Shown here in pieces: positions 38,593 through 45,933 of a stretch of DNA of 45,933 bases. Positions within the stretch are counted from its first letter, which is position 1, and the number at the start of each line of letters is the position of its first letter. The notes beneath the pieces were generated by a model that was given only the letters and a program-made list of their open reading frames with translations, did no database searches and was not told where the DNA came from. Source of the stretch: a virus; the IMG/VR virus record IMGVR_UViG_3300045534_000075, positions 1 to 45,933 of that record, one strand, 5' to 3'. A program made the position numbers and the translations under genes.

Positions 38593-39135
38593 ATGTCAAA
38601 CACGAATAAAGCACGCGTAATCGTTACCCCCGCCTTACCCGGTGCGCCTGGTGCGTCCGGTCGGGAAGTGGAACTGCGCACGAACGCAACGCACGTGCAA
38701 TGGCGCTACGCGGGCGCGCTGACTTGGACGGACTTAATACCCCTTGAAGAATTGCAGGGGCCGCAAGGCGAACCGGGACCACCCGGCGGCGCGGTAGTAG
38801 AGTATCCGGCGGCGCAAAACCTATCCGCCGGGCGTCTTGTTATTCTTGACGGCGGCGGCGTTCGGTATTTCCAGCCCGCAACCCCCGCGCATGCAGGCCG
38901 GGCACTCGGTATTACCAAAACCTCCGGCACGACCGGGCAAACGGTGCAAATCCAAATCGCCGGCATCCTATCCGACCCGGCATTTTCTTTTACCCCGGAC
39001 GCAATCGTATATTCCCGCGCCGACGGCGAACTATTTTCCACCCCATCCGGCACGGGACTTGTTCAATTTGTCGGCACCGCATTGACCGCAAACAGCATAA
39101 ATATTAGCATTGATTCACCACTAATTCGAATATAA
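38593..39135 (+). CDS. Decoration- or fibre-like protein with collagen-like motif
   Basis: The 180-residue protein has a beta N-terminal part (VELRTNATHVQWRYAG), a short collagen-like run GPQGEPGPPGG (about 56-66), and a DUF2190-like beta domain (AGRLVILDGGGVRYF; ALGITKTSGTTGQTVQIQI; ending SIDSPLIRI). Gly-X-Y repeats in phages often form trimeric stalks. The C-terminal part resembles the next gene, implying duplication. It is probably a capsid or neck fibre. Confidence 0.7.
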   Translation: MSNTNKARVIVTPALPGAPGASGREVELRTNATHVQWRYAGALTWTDLIPLEELQGPQGEPGPPGGAVVEYPAAQNLSAGRLVILDGGGVRYFQPATPAHAGRALGITKTSGTTGQTVQIQIAGILSDPAFSFTPDAIVYSRADGELFSTPSGTGLVQFVGTALTANSINISIDSPLIRI

Positions 39136-39136
39136 C

Positions 39137-39640
39137 ATGGCAAAGTATTTACGGATCGGTACAACCGGTCTTCCAACCGAAGAGGCAACAGTCCTTAACA
39201 GCGCGGGCGCCGGCAGCGCAGGCCTTATCCCCGAACTCGACTCAACCGGCCGCCTTACAAACTCCGTTATGCCGGTCGGCATCGGCGCGGACGTGAAAAC
39301 CGCTAACGCGGGCGAAGGGCTTAGCGCCGGAAACCTGGTCTATATCAGCGCTGCCGGCACGGTGTTCAAGGCCGACGCAAATGCGGTTGACAAGGCCGCA
39401 ATTGGTTTTGTCCTGGCATCCAGCGCGTCCGGCGCATCGGCTACGGTGTACTTCGAAGGCACGATCACCGGCCTCACCGGCTTAACGGCCGGCACGCGGT
39501 ATTTTCTTTCGGATACGGCAACGGGCGGCGTAACAGCCACTCTCCCAACCGGCGTGGGCGACATCGTTCAACTTGTCGGCACGGCTATTTCTGCTACCGA
39601 ATTGTCATTTGAGCCGCAAACGCCACTTGTTCGCGCGTAA
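39137..39640 (+). CDS. Decoration-like protein with shared LPTE N terminus
   Basis: The 167-residue protein has an N-terminal RIGTTGLPTEE motif also found at the start of the large adhesin downstream (KIGSTGLPTEA), so both may attach to the same virion site. The remainder is a DUF2190-like beta domain (AGNLVYISAAGTVFKADANA; GFVLASSASGASATVYF; ending FEPQTPLVRA), similar to the previous gene. It is probably an attachment or decoration protein. Confidence 0.7.
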   Translation: MAKYLRIGTTGLPTEEATVLNSAGAGSAGLIPELDSTGRLTNSVMPVGIGADVKTANAGEGLSAGNLVYISAAGTVFKADANAVDKAAIGFVLASSASGASATVYFEGTITGLTGLTAGTRYFLSDTATGGVTATLPTGVGDIVQLVGTAISATELSFEPQTPLVRA

Positions 39641-39664
39641 TTTTTCAGACCAAAACACACAACT

Positions 39665-42600
39665 ATGCCGGATATTCTACCCCTCAAAATAGGCAGCACA
39701 GGGCTACCGACCGAAGCGCAAACAAACGATACTATCTCCCCGGTAATAGCGCCGGGGAGTACATCGGTCGGCACGGGCGCGAACTGGCAAACCGGAACAA
39801 TAGGCTCCGGATTATGGGCGTCCGTCTGCTACGGCAACGGCTTATTTGTTGCCGTTACCTTCGACGGGGCATCGCCTGTATCAGTCAGCCGCGACGGCGT
39901 GAACTGGCAGGCGGTAACCGCGCACGCCGGATCGTGGTTTTCCGTCTGCTACGGTAACGGCCTGTTTGTTGCGGTGGCATACGAATTCACTAACACCGTA
40001 ATGACGTCGCCGGACGGATTCAACTGGACGGTACGTACCTCACCCGCCGGCGCATGGGTGGCGGTAACATATGGCAACGGCCTGTTTGTTTCCACAAGTA
40101 CGGGCGGCGCTAACAGTATTATGACGTCACCCGACGGCATAACCTGGACGGCGCGAACCGCTCCGTTTGTGGGTGAATTTTACGGCGTCACGTACGGCAA
40201 CCGCCTATTCGTTGCGGTATCAAGTTCAGGCACAAATCGCGCCATAACTTCGCCCGACGGCATAACCTGGACAACCCGCACAACTCCATCCGAAGCCTGG
40301 TACCGCGTCACATACGGCAACGGCCTATTCGTGGCGGTAGCGTCATCCAGCACAACCCACCAAGTAATGACGTCACCCGACGGCATCACATGGACGGGAC
40401 ACACAACGCAATCCGCTACTACGCACCTGGATGTATGCTATGGTAACGGCCTATACGCAATATGCTCTTCATTCGGCACAAATCGGATACACACGTCGCC
40501 TAACGGCATCACATGGACGCCGCAAACGTCCGCACCTTCGGAGGAGTGGAATGGTATCACATACGGCAACGGCATATTCGTAACCGTCGGCGGCACCGGC
40601 GCGCGGGTAATGAAATCCGGGAAACACCTGGAAAATATCCAACTTGAAACAAAAGGCAGCGGTTCGGGTGGTTCGGTATCTGTCACGGCACGCCTATCCG
40701 GCAACGGTACATCTGGATCACCCCTCGACATCGCCCAACAGGGCGCGACAAACGGGCAGGTACTGAAATGGAACAGTACCGCGTCGGCATGGCAACCCGC
40801 AAACGATACCGGGCTGACAGCCGTCACCGTTTCGGCACGGCTGACAGGTAACGGCACAGCGGGTTCCGCGCTGGATATTGCACAGAACGGCGCAACAAAC
40901 GGGCAGGTACTAAAATGGAATAACGCCGCGTCCGCATGGCAACCCGCCGACGATTCAGGGCTAACCGGATCGCTTACCACGTCGTTTATACCTCGCTCAA
41001 CCGGTGTTAGCACGCTCGGAAATTCGCTGTTATCCGATAATACCGTTATTGTTTCGGCGGGCGGTTCGGCTGGCTTTCGGCTTCCAAACGGCACGACGGC
41101 TGAAAGGCAGGTAACGCCGCTTTCGGGGACAATGCGGTATAATACTACTAATGGGGTGTTTGAATACTACAATGCGGACGCCTGGGAAACGCCGCTGCTT
41201 TCGGCTACGGGGACGGGGCTTGGTACAGCGGGAAATGTGTTTTTTGCGGACGCGAATGGGAAGGCGGCGGGGTCGAGCGATTTGATTTGGGACGCGACTA
41301 ATAATAGGCTGGGGGCGGGGATTGCTACACCTGAAGCTGTTATCCACACGAGATTGTCTGCAACAGGAGCAGGTATTTTTGTTGAAAATTATGCAGCGAC
41401 TCCGAGTATTATTTATCGCAGGGCTAATGGGACTATACCAAGCCCTTCTGCCGTTACAAATGATAATATACTTGGTTCGTTTAACTGGCGCGGCCATAAT
41501 GGATCTGGCTTTACAACCACCTCAGCTGCAACCATACAGGTTAGGGCTGCAGAAAACTGGACAACAACCGCGAACGGAACTAAATATACTTTCCAAATAA
41601 CAAAAAACGGAACAACAACCCTATCTACTGCACTTGAAATTTCTGACAATAGTTTTGTAAAATTTAGCGGCACCCTCGGTCGCAACGCGCCCACCACAGT
41701 AACCGGAAATTATACAGTAGCCGACGGCGTAACATGGCTAATTGTCAACAACGCATCCGCGCAAACCCAAATTACCCTACCCGATGCAACCGCGTGGAGT
41801 GGCCGCGAACTGATAATCAAAACCATCCAGGCGCAATCGGTAATATCCAATGCATCCAACGTGCGGCCAATAGGCGGCGAAACCCCTGGCACGGCGATAC
41901 TGCCAGCGATTGCGGGTTCGTGGGCCACCCTGGTATCGAACGGCACAAACTGGACGATCACGCAGACCGGACAGGAGCCGACTGCGGGCGGGGGTGGCGG
42001 GTTTACGCCACAGGTGAATGAATACACAACCGCTGGCACGTCATCGCTTAATATTCCTGCGGGCGCTACTATGATTGAGATTGTTTGTATTGGTGCAGGT
42101 GGTGGTGGTGGTTCGGGCCGGCAGGGAGATAATGGCACTAACAGATTTGGCGGCGGCGGCGGGGCTGGCGGCGCTTGGTCTATGGCTACTATTCGCGCGT
42201 CTAATGTTACCGGCCCGCTCTCAGTTGTTGTTGGCGCTGGGGGTGCAGGTGGAGCAGCAAGAACTACTACTAATACAGATGGATTAAGCGGATCAAGTGG
42301 CGGAGAAAGCAGGGTTCAGACAAATACAAGCGCGGTAATTTGCTTTGCGAGTGGAGCTGCCGGCGGCGGCGGCGGCACGGCAGCCTCTGGCAATAATGTA
42401 TCCGCTGGTATTAATTTGGGCGATTTTCCTTCAAGCGCTTCAGGCGGTGGGCAATCCGCGTCCGGGCAAACCCCTGCCGGGTCGCTTGCAAAACAAGCTT
42501 CTGGCGGTGGCGGTGGTGGCGGGCTAAATACATCCAACACGGAGTCTAATGGCGGCGATGGAGGAAGTTATCAATGGCGAACAATATCTCAATCTAACCA

Positions 42601-42835
42601 AGGCACAACAACCATAGGCCCCAACGCCACAGCCGGCGGCGCGCCAACGCAAGGCCAAATTGTAGGCGGCGGCGGTGGCGGCGGCGGCGCATCAAAGGCA
42701 GCGGCAGCAAGCGGCAACGGGGGCAACGGCACGCGCGGCGGCGGTGGTGGCGGCGGTGGTGCATCTGCAAACGGATTCAATTCCGGTGCTGGCGGCGCTG
42801 GCGGCGCGGGCTATGTCCGCGTGACATTCTACTAA
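39665..42835 (+). CDS. Large adhesin: seven propeller-like repeats, fibre domains and polyglycine tail
   Basis: The 1056-residue protein has several parts. Residues 1-20 carry the shared IGSTGLPTE motif. Residues about 35-320 hold seven repeats of about 40 residues with YGNGLFVAV and SPDGITWT, consistent with a seven-bladed beta-propeller. Residues about 335-430 hold two copies of a GNGTSGSPLDIAQ...GQVLKWN unit common in tail fibres. The fibre/spike region to about 780 is more A/T-rich at DNA level (41.3-41.65 kb). From about 800 to the end runs a glycine-rich domain with many GGGGG runs, ending GYVRVTFY. Polyglycine domains occur in T4-like gp38 adhesins. It is probably a receptor-binding protein. 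Confidence 0.85.
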   Translation: MPDILPLKIGSTGLPTEAQTNDTISPVIAPGSTSVGTGANWQTGTIGSGLWASVCYGNGLFVAVTFDGASPVSVSRDGVNWQAVTAHAGSWFSVCYGNGLFVAVAYEFTNTVMTSPDGFNWTVRTSPAGAWVAVTYGNGLFVSTSTGGANSIMTSPDGITWTARTAPFVGEFYGVTYGNRLFVAVSSSGTNRAITSPDGITWTTRTTPSEAWYRVTYGNGLFVAVASSSTTHQVMTSPDGITWTGHTTQSATTHLDVCYGNGLYAICSSFGTNRIHTSPNGITWTPQTSAPSEEWNGITYGNGIFVTVGGTGARVMKSGKHLENIQLETKGSGSGGSVSVTARLSGNGTSGSPLDIAQQGATNGQVLKWNSTASAWQPANDTGLTAVTVSARLTGNGTAGSALDIAQNGATNGQVLKWNNAASAWQPADDSGLTGSLTTSFIPRSTGVSTLGNSLLSDNTVIVSAGGSAGFRLPNGTTAERQVTPLSGTMRYNTTNGVFEYYNADAWETPLLSATGTGLGTAGNVFFADANGKAAGSSDLIWDATNNRLGAGIATPEAVIHTRLSATGAGIFVENYAATPSIIYRRANGTIPSPSAVTNDNILGSFNWRGHNGSGFTTTSAATIQVRAAENWTTTANGTKYTFQITKNGTTTLSTALEISDNSFVKFSGTLGRNAPTTVTGNYTVADGVTWLIVNNASAQTQITLPDATAWSGRELIIKTIQAQSVISNASNVRPIGGETPGTAILPAIAGSWATLVSNGTNWTITQTGQEPTAGGGGGFTPQVNEYTTAGTSSLNIPAGATMIEIVCIGAGGGGGSGRQGDNGTNRFGGGGGAGGAWSMATIRASNVTGPLSVVVGAGGAGGAARTTTNTDGLSGSSGGESRVQTNTSAVICFASGAAGGGGGTAASGNNVSAGINLGDFPSSASGGGQSASGQTPAGSLAKQASGGGGGGGLNTSNTESNGGDGGSYQWRTISQSNQGTTTIGPNATAGGAPTQGQIVGGGGGGGGASKAAAASGNGGNGTRGGGGGGGGASANGFNSGAGGAGGAGYVRVTFY

Positions 42836-42852
42836 TCAAAAAAATATATACT

Positions 42853-43287
42853 ATGCCACGTTTTGAGAAAACAAATCTTACCCGCTCAACCAACCTTCGC
42901 AATGCTATGCAGGCGAAGGGGTATGACACAAACATACAAATCGGCCAAAAATTCTACGAACCCGACGGCACGCTGCACGTCGCGGTTGCGGAAGTGGACG
43001 GCTTTCTGGTTAGTATCACGTCCGCCACGACCTTCACCGAACTTTTTCAGCCGGGAGAAGATCTTATCCGCTGCTTTGTAATTACCGAATTAGAGGCGTG
43101 GACGTTCCGTAATATCAATCTGGAATCTTCCAACGGCGAACGCCTACAAAATGCAAATTGGCGCTACCGAATCACAGCGGGCGGCGTGGATTACTTCGGC
43201 ACGGCCAACAACCTTACAAACGCGCTGGCTGAATGTCTGGTGAATGTTCTCAACTCATCGAATACTGAAATACTTCGCACGCAATAA
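42853..43287 (+). CDS. Hypothetical protein between two adhesin genes
   Basis: The 144-residue protein (TRSTNLRNAMQAKGYDTNIQIGQKFYEPDGTLHVAV; FRNINLESSNGERLQ) has no recognised family. Its start follows an A/T-rich leader, and its stop overlaps the next adhesin start (TAATG). Its position suggests an adhesin connector or assembly factor. Confidence 0.7.
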   Translation: MPRFEKTNLTRSTNLRNAMQAKGYDTNIQIGQKFYEPDGTLHVAVAEVDGFLVSITSATTFTELFQPGEDLIRCFVITELEAWTFRNINLESSNGERLQNANWRYRITAGGVDYFGTANNLTNALAECLVNVLNSSNTEILRTQ

Positions 43288-44555
43288 TGCCCAATATCAA
43301 AATATCCGAACTTACCGCCGGCCAGGACATCGCAGCCGAAATCCAGTTCCCCGGATCGTTGGGCAGCCAAACGTTCAAATACAGCGCGGCGCAAATCGCG
43401 GCGTATGCAGGCGGTAATACAACGCTATCCGGCGACGTGGACGGCACGCCATCTGCTTCGCAGGTAGTGGCACTTCGCGGGCAACCGCTGTCCACAACCG
43501 CGCCGGTAAACGGCCAAATCCTGAAATGGAACGGCACAGCGTGGGCACCTTCAAACGAAGTATCAACCACCACCGGCGGCGACCTATCCGGCAACATATC
43601 CGCTGCAACCGTTATCCGCTTGCAGGGGCGCACGCTGACATCCACGGAGCCTACTCTTGGACAGGTAATTCGCTGGAATGGTGCGGCGTGGGCTCCCGCT
43701 ACCCCTGCTTTTGTGGCGCAAACTTTCGTGTACGACGTTGCCAGTACCGACACGCAACTGAACGTTCCGGCGGGCGCTACTATCGTGGATATTGTTTGCG
43801 TAGGCGCGGGCGGTGGTGGTGGCGGCGGTTCTCGAATGACAGCCGGATCAACGCGTTCCGGCGGCGGTGGCGGTGCGTCCGGCGGCGTTTCGATCGGCAC
43901 GTTCCCGCTGTCTGAATTGGGCAACCCGACGACCTTGTTTGTCACGGTCGGAGCGGGTGGCACTGCTGGCGCGGGCGCAACCGCGAACGGATCGGGCAAC
44001 GCGGGCGGCAACGGCGGCGAATCCAATGTCAAACGCACGTCCACGGCAACCGCTAACAGGTTCATCCGGGCGAATGGCGGAAATGGCGGATCGGCCGGCG
44101 CTGTTGCGTCTTCATCCGCAGGCGGCACGACCTCTACCGGCGGCGCGATGTTTCAGAATGTTGCGGGCGGTAGCGGAAACAGTACAGCCGGATCAACTGT
44201 CGCGTCTGTTGCCTACGCGGTAGTTCCGACCGGCGGCGGCGGTGGCGGCGGGCTAAATTCAACTAACACGCCGGCTAACGGGGGCACTGCAACAAGCGGA
44301 TACTACACGCTTGCGAACGCGGGGCAGGGTGGACTTGTTGGCGATGTAAACGGCGGAAGCGGCTTTGTGGTAACCGGCGCGTTTGCGGGCGGTGGCGGTG
44401 GCGGTGGTGCATCTGCTACCTCCACAAACAGCGGCAACGGCGGCGGCGGCGTTCGTGGCGGCGGTGGCGGTGGCGGCGCTGCTGGTCAAGACCCTAACAA
44501 CGGAGGTAACGGCGGTGCTGGCGGTGCTGGCTACGTCCGCGTAATTTTCTACTAA
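43287..44555 (+). CDS. Second polyglycine adhesin
   Basis: The 422-residue protein has an N-terminal SELTAGQDIAAEIQFPG segment and two tail-fibre units with GQILKWNGTAWAP (about 74) and GQVIRWNGAAWAP (about 130). A large glycine-rich domain runs from about 170 to the end, with GAGGGGGGG, many GGNGG runs and a final GYVRVIFY. That last domain is a paralogue of the end of the 1056-residue adhesin, so the phage carries two versions. Two variants may allow recognition of different receptors. Confidence 0.85.
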   Translation: MPNIKISELTAGQDIAAEIQFPGSLGSQTFKYSAAQIAAYAGGNTTLSGDVDGTPSASQVVALRGQPLSTTAPVNGQILKWNGTAWAPSNEVSTTTGGDLSGNISAATVIRLQGRTLTSTEPTLGQVIRWNGAAWAPATPAFVAQTFVYDVASTDTQLNVPAGATIVDIVCVGAGGGGGGGSRMTAGSTRSGGGGGASGGVSIGTFPLSELGNPTTLFVTVGAGGTAGAGATANGSGNAGGNGGESNVKRTSTATANRFIRANGGNGGSAGAVASSSAGGTTSTGGAMFQNVAGGSGNSTAGSTVASVAYAVVPTGGGGGGGLNSTNTPANGGTATSGYYTLANAGQGGLVGDVNGGSGFVVTGAFAGGGGGGGASATSTNSGNGGGGVRGGGGGGGAAGQDPNNGGNGGAGGAGYVRVIFY

Positions 44556-44573
44556 TGAAATATTTTTTCCGAT

Positions 44574-44681
44574 ATGCGTTTTTATTTTTGGTCTGCAATA
44601 TTTTTTCTCTTAATTTTGCCCGTCGCGCTGCTTTCCTGGGTGACGCTGTCGGCTGCTGAAAAAATGAACGATGCAAGATAA
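44574..44681 (+). CDS. Small membrane peptide
   Basis: The 35-residue ORF has one membrane segment (WSAIFFLLILPVALLSWVT) and a charged C terminus. Its stop overlaps the next start. A competing frame from the ATG at 44555 is less coherent. Function unknown. Confidence 0.55.
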   Translation: MRFYFWSAIFFLLILPVALLSWVTLSAAEKMNDAR

Positions 44682-44877
44682 CAGCCCCCTAAACGACCTG
44701 GCAGAAATAATAGGAATGAAGGCCGCTAAAACGGCACTTGAATCCTTATACGTCATCGCAGAGCGTCACCGGGGTGAACACCCGAACGCGCGCGCGGTGT
44801 TGTATTTTGAGCCGAACACGGAGGCAAAGTGGGCGAAGGCGATAACGCGCGACCGGATAGACGAAACAGAGGAATAA
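44671..44877 (+). CDS. Small hypothetical protein
   Basis: The 68-residue acidic helical protein (LNDLAEIIGMKAAKTALESLYVIAERHRGEHP) has no family I recognise. It overlaps the upstream membrane peptide by 11 bases. Confidence 0.65.
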   Translation: MQDNSPLNDLAEIIGMKAAKTALESLYVIAERHRGEHPNARAVLYFEPNTEAKWAKAITRDRIDETEE

Positions 44878-44903
44878 CACACACAATAAAAACACTCGCA
44901 CAC

Positions 44904-45182
44904 ATGGAAAAGACAATCCAACTCGAACCCGAACAAGCCGCCGACGTGCGCCTGTTTGTCGGCATGTACAACAGCACCGCCGAAAAGGCCGCGAAACTTG
45001 AAGAAGAGTACCGCACAGTTGCGGACACAATGAGCAACCTCATGGAGAAAATAAACAGCATCCTGAAGGCTGCATCCGAAGCCGGCGGGCTTGACCTGAC
45101 AAAAGAAATCCAACTGTCGGAAACGTGCGACGCGCTTACGGGTGAATCAATCGAACCCGCCGACGCTGAACCCGCCGAATAA
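44904..45182 (+). CDS. Small coiled-coil protein
   Basis: The 92-residue acidic protein has a probable coiled coil (about 28-60, STAEKAAKLEEEYRTVADTM) and ends in a proline/acid tail ADAEPAE. The ATG at 44904 follows a CACACA leader; the frame opens earlier at 44829 but overlaps the previous gene. Function unknown. Just after it, CCGAATAACACCGCC occurs twice (45175, 45194). Confidence 0.7.
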   Translation: MEKTIQLEPEQAADVRLFVGMYNSTAEKAAKLEEEYRTVADTMSNLMEKINSILKAASEAGGLDLTKEIQLSETCDALTGESIEPADAEPAE

Positions 45183-45272
45183 CACCGCCAACCCCGAATA
45201 ACACCGCCGAATAAAAAACCCCAAAAAACCAAATAAAACCCGTAACTTCGCGGCGTAAAAAACAAATTGAAA

Positions 45273-45461
45273 ATGAACGAAATTATCAGAAAGAATTGGT
45301 TTACCACCCTGGTTGGCGTCCTGCTTATCGCGGGCGCGCTGGGTGATGCCGCTGTTTGCGTAGTCAAAGGCGGTTCGTTTTTTGACTGCATTCAGGCTGC
45401 ATGGGTGCAAATTCTCGCAGCAATCGGATTTATCGGCGCAAAAGACGCCGAATCAAAGTAA
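45273..45461 (+). CDS. Small membrane protein, possibly holin-like
   Basis: The 62-residue protein has two hydrophobic segments (about 11-32 and 41-55: TTLVGVLLIAGALGDAAVCV; AWVQILAAIGFIGAKD) and short charged ends. This shape occurs in small phage holins and membrane proteins. It lies next to the sheath gene rather than in the lysis cassette. The preferred ATG is 45273. Confidence 0.65.
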   Translation: MNEIIRKNWFTTLVGVLLIAGALGDAAVCVVKGGSFFDCIQAAWVQILAAIGFIGAKDAESK

Positions 45462-45482
45462 CAAATAAAAACAAAAAACAAT

Positions 45483-45933
45483 ATGCCCGCATCCTATCTG
45501 CACGGCGTCGAGACGATCGAAATCCAAAAAGGCGCGCGCCCTGTCCAGGTCGTTAAGTCTGCGGTGATCGGCATCGTTGGCATCGCGCCAAAAGGCCCCG
45601 TAAACCAACTAACGCAAATCCTGAACCCCGCCGACGCTGCTACAACTTTTGGCAGCGAATTGCCGGGATTCTCTATCCCGCAGGCCTTATCCGCAATCTA
45701 TGCGCAAGGCGCGGGTACGTGCGTCGTGGTCAATATCTTCGACCCGGCTACCATGACATCCCCGGTAGCGGCGGAAACAAAGACCGTCACAAACGGGAAA
45801 GCAAAAACGACGCACGCGCCGGTAAGCGCGGTAGTAGTCACCAACAACGCAGGAAGCACGACCTTCGTACCCGGCACAGACTACACGATCGACGACTTCG
45901 GAAATATCACGGTGCTGAATTTCACCGCAATCG
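45483..45933 (+). CDS. Contractile tail sheath protein (N-terminal part; continues at base 1)
   Basis: This holds the start of the sheath gene: MPASYLHGVETIEIQKGARP, then SAVIGIVGIAPKGPVNQLTQI, a strong marker of the sheath N terminus, and the PGTDYTIDD region. It runs to the end of the window, and its last 127 bases repeat bases 1-127. Across the join the full product is 474 residues. Confidence 0.95.
   Translation, partial: MPASYLHGVETIEIQKGARPVQVVKSAVIGIVGIAPKGPVNQLTQILNPADAATTFGSELPGFSIPQALSAIYAQGAGTCVVVNIFDPATMTSPVAAETKTVTNGKAKTTHAPVSAVVVTNNAGSTTFVPGTDYTIDDFGNITVLNFTAI
45807..45933. repeat. Right copy of the terminal direct repeat (assembly overlap)
   Basis: These bases are identical to 1-127. 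See the left copy: together they show the molecule was assembled as a circle. Confidence 0.95.

Noticed and set aside
39800-40600. Regular repeats of about 120 bp that could suggest a CRISPR array
   Set aside because: The repeats are in frame within a long coding sequence and encode the YGNGLF/SPDG units. They have no conserved short repeat with unrelated spacers and no cas genes.
42316-44128. Minus-strand ORFs rich in proline opposite the adhesin genes
   Set aside because: They are the complement of glycine codons (GGC/GGN read as proline) and not independent genes.
39665-44555. Diversity-generating retroelement acting on the paralogous adhesins
   Set aside because: No reverse transcriptase gene or adenine-biased template/variable repeat pair was seen; the similarity is explained by paralogous polyglycine domains.
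1-45933. Integrase, transposase or other lysogeny genes (expected from the Mu- and P2-like parts)
   Set aside because: No tyrosine or serine recombinase, MuA-like transposase or CI-like repressor with a peptidase domain could be found; the small HTH protein alone is not evidence of lysogeny.

Overview
The window is one tailed-phage genome. Bases 1-127 are repeated exactly at 45807-45933, and the tail sheath gene runs in frame across that join, so this is most simply a circular assembly of about 45,806 bp opened inside the sheath gene. The host is most likely a member of the Bacteroidota. Promoter-like sites have the form TTTG-N21-TAnnTTTG (6485, 14338, 16418), genes lack Shine-Dalgarno sequences, and many starts follow A/T-rich leaders. 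Base composition is moderately GC-rich overall. I see no integrase, transposase or partition gene, so nothing shows lysogeny directly. I also see no DNA or RNA polymerase gene, so the phage probably relies on the host replicase and transcription machinery.

Late genes, all on the + strand, run from 29.6 kb through the join to 12.6 kb. The head part contains a minor tail protein Z-like gene, small and large terminase (lambda gpA type), gpW-like joiner, lambda-type portal, a fused prohead protease/Mu gpT-like capsid protein, a DUF2190 decoration protein, a head-tail joiner and a Mu gp37-like terminator carrying extra repeats. Next come decoration- or fibre-like proteins, a 1056-aa adhesin with seven propeller-like repeats and a polyglycine tail, and a second polyglycine adhesin. 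The contractile tail follows P2 order: sheath, tube, frameshifted chaperone pair E/E', tape measure, U, X, D, V, W, J, I, collar fibre and fibre assembly. The mosaic is therefore a lambda-like packaging machine, a Mu-like capsid and a P2-like tail.

Between D and V lies a 414-bp non-coding block with its own promoter, a tRNA-Ser(GCU)-like gene, a second tRNA-like element with a strange anticodon region, and a strong terminator.

Early genes: a RecT annealing protein and a RecE/DUF3799-type exonuclease (- strand, 12.7-14.3 kb) are divergent from a long + strand set (14.4-26.5 kb). That set holds small regulators, a DEAH helicase, SSB, an SNF2-like helicase, two DNA methyltransferases, a lysozyme-like protein, a metallophosphoesterase, a dNMP kinase, a VRR-NUC nuclease and a primase-helicase. 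Three small - strand genes (26.5-27.2 kb), including a ribbon-helix-helix protein, face a probable lysis cassette (27.4-28.9 kb): holin-like protein, a possible single-protein spanin, and an L,D-transpeptidase-like protein.

The most striking unexplained sequence is the 730-bp AT-rich gap at 28,898-29,628. It holds ten exact copies of GTTTACAC in both orientations, paired into palindromes and duplicated blocks, and ends at the start of the late genes. It could be a replication origin, an activator array for late transcription, or both.
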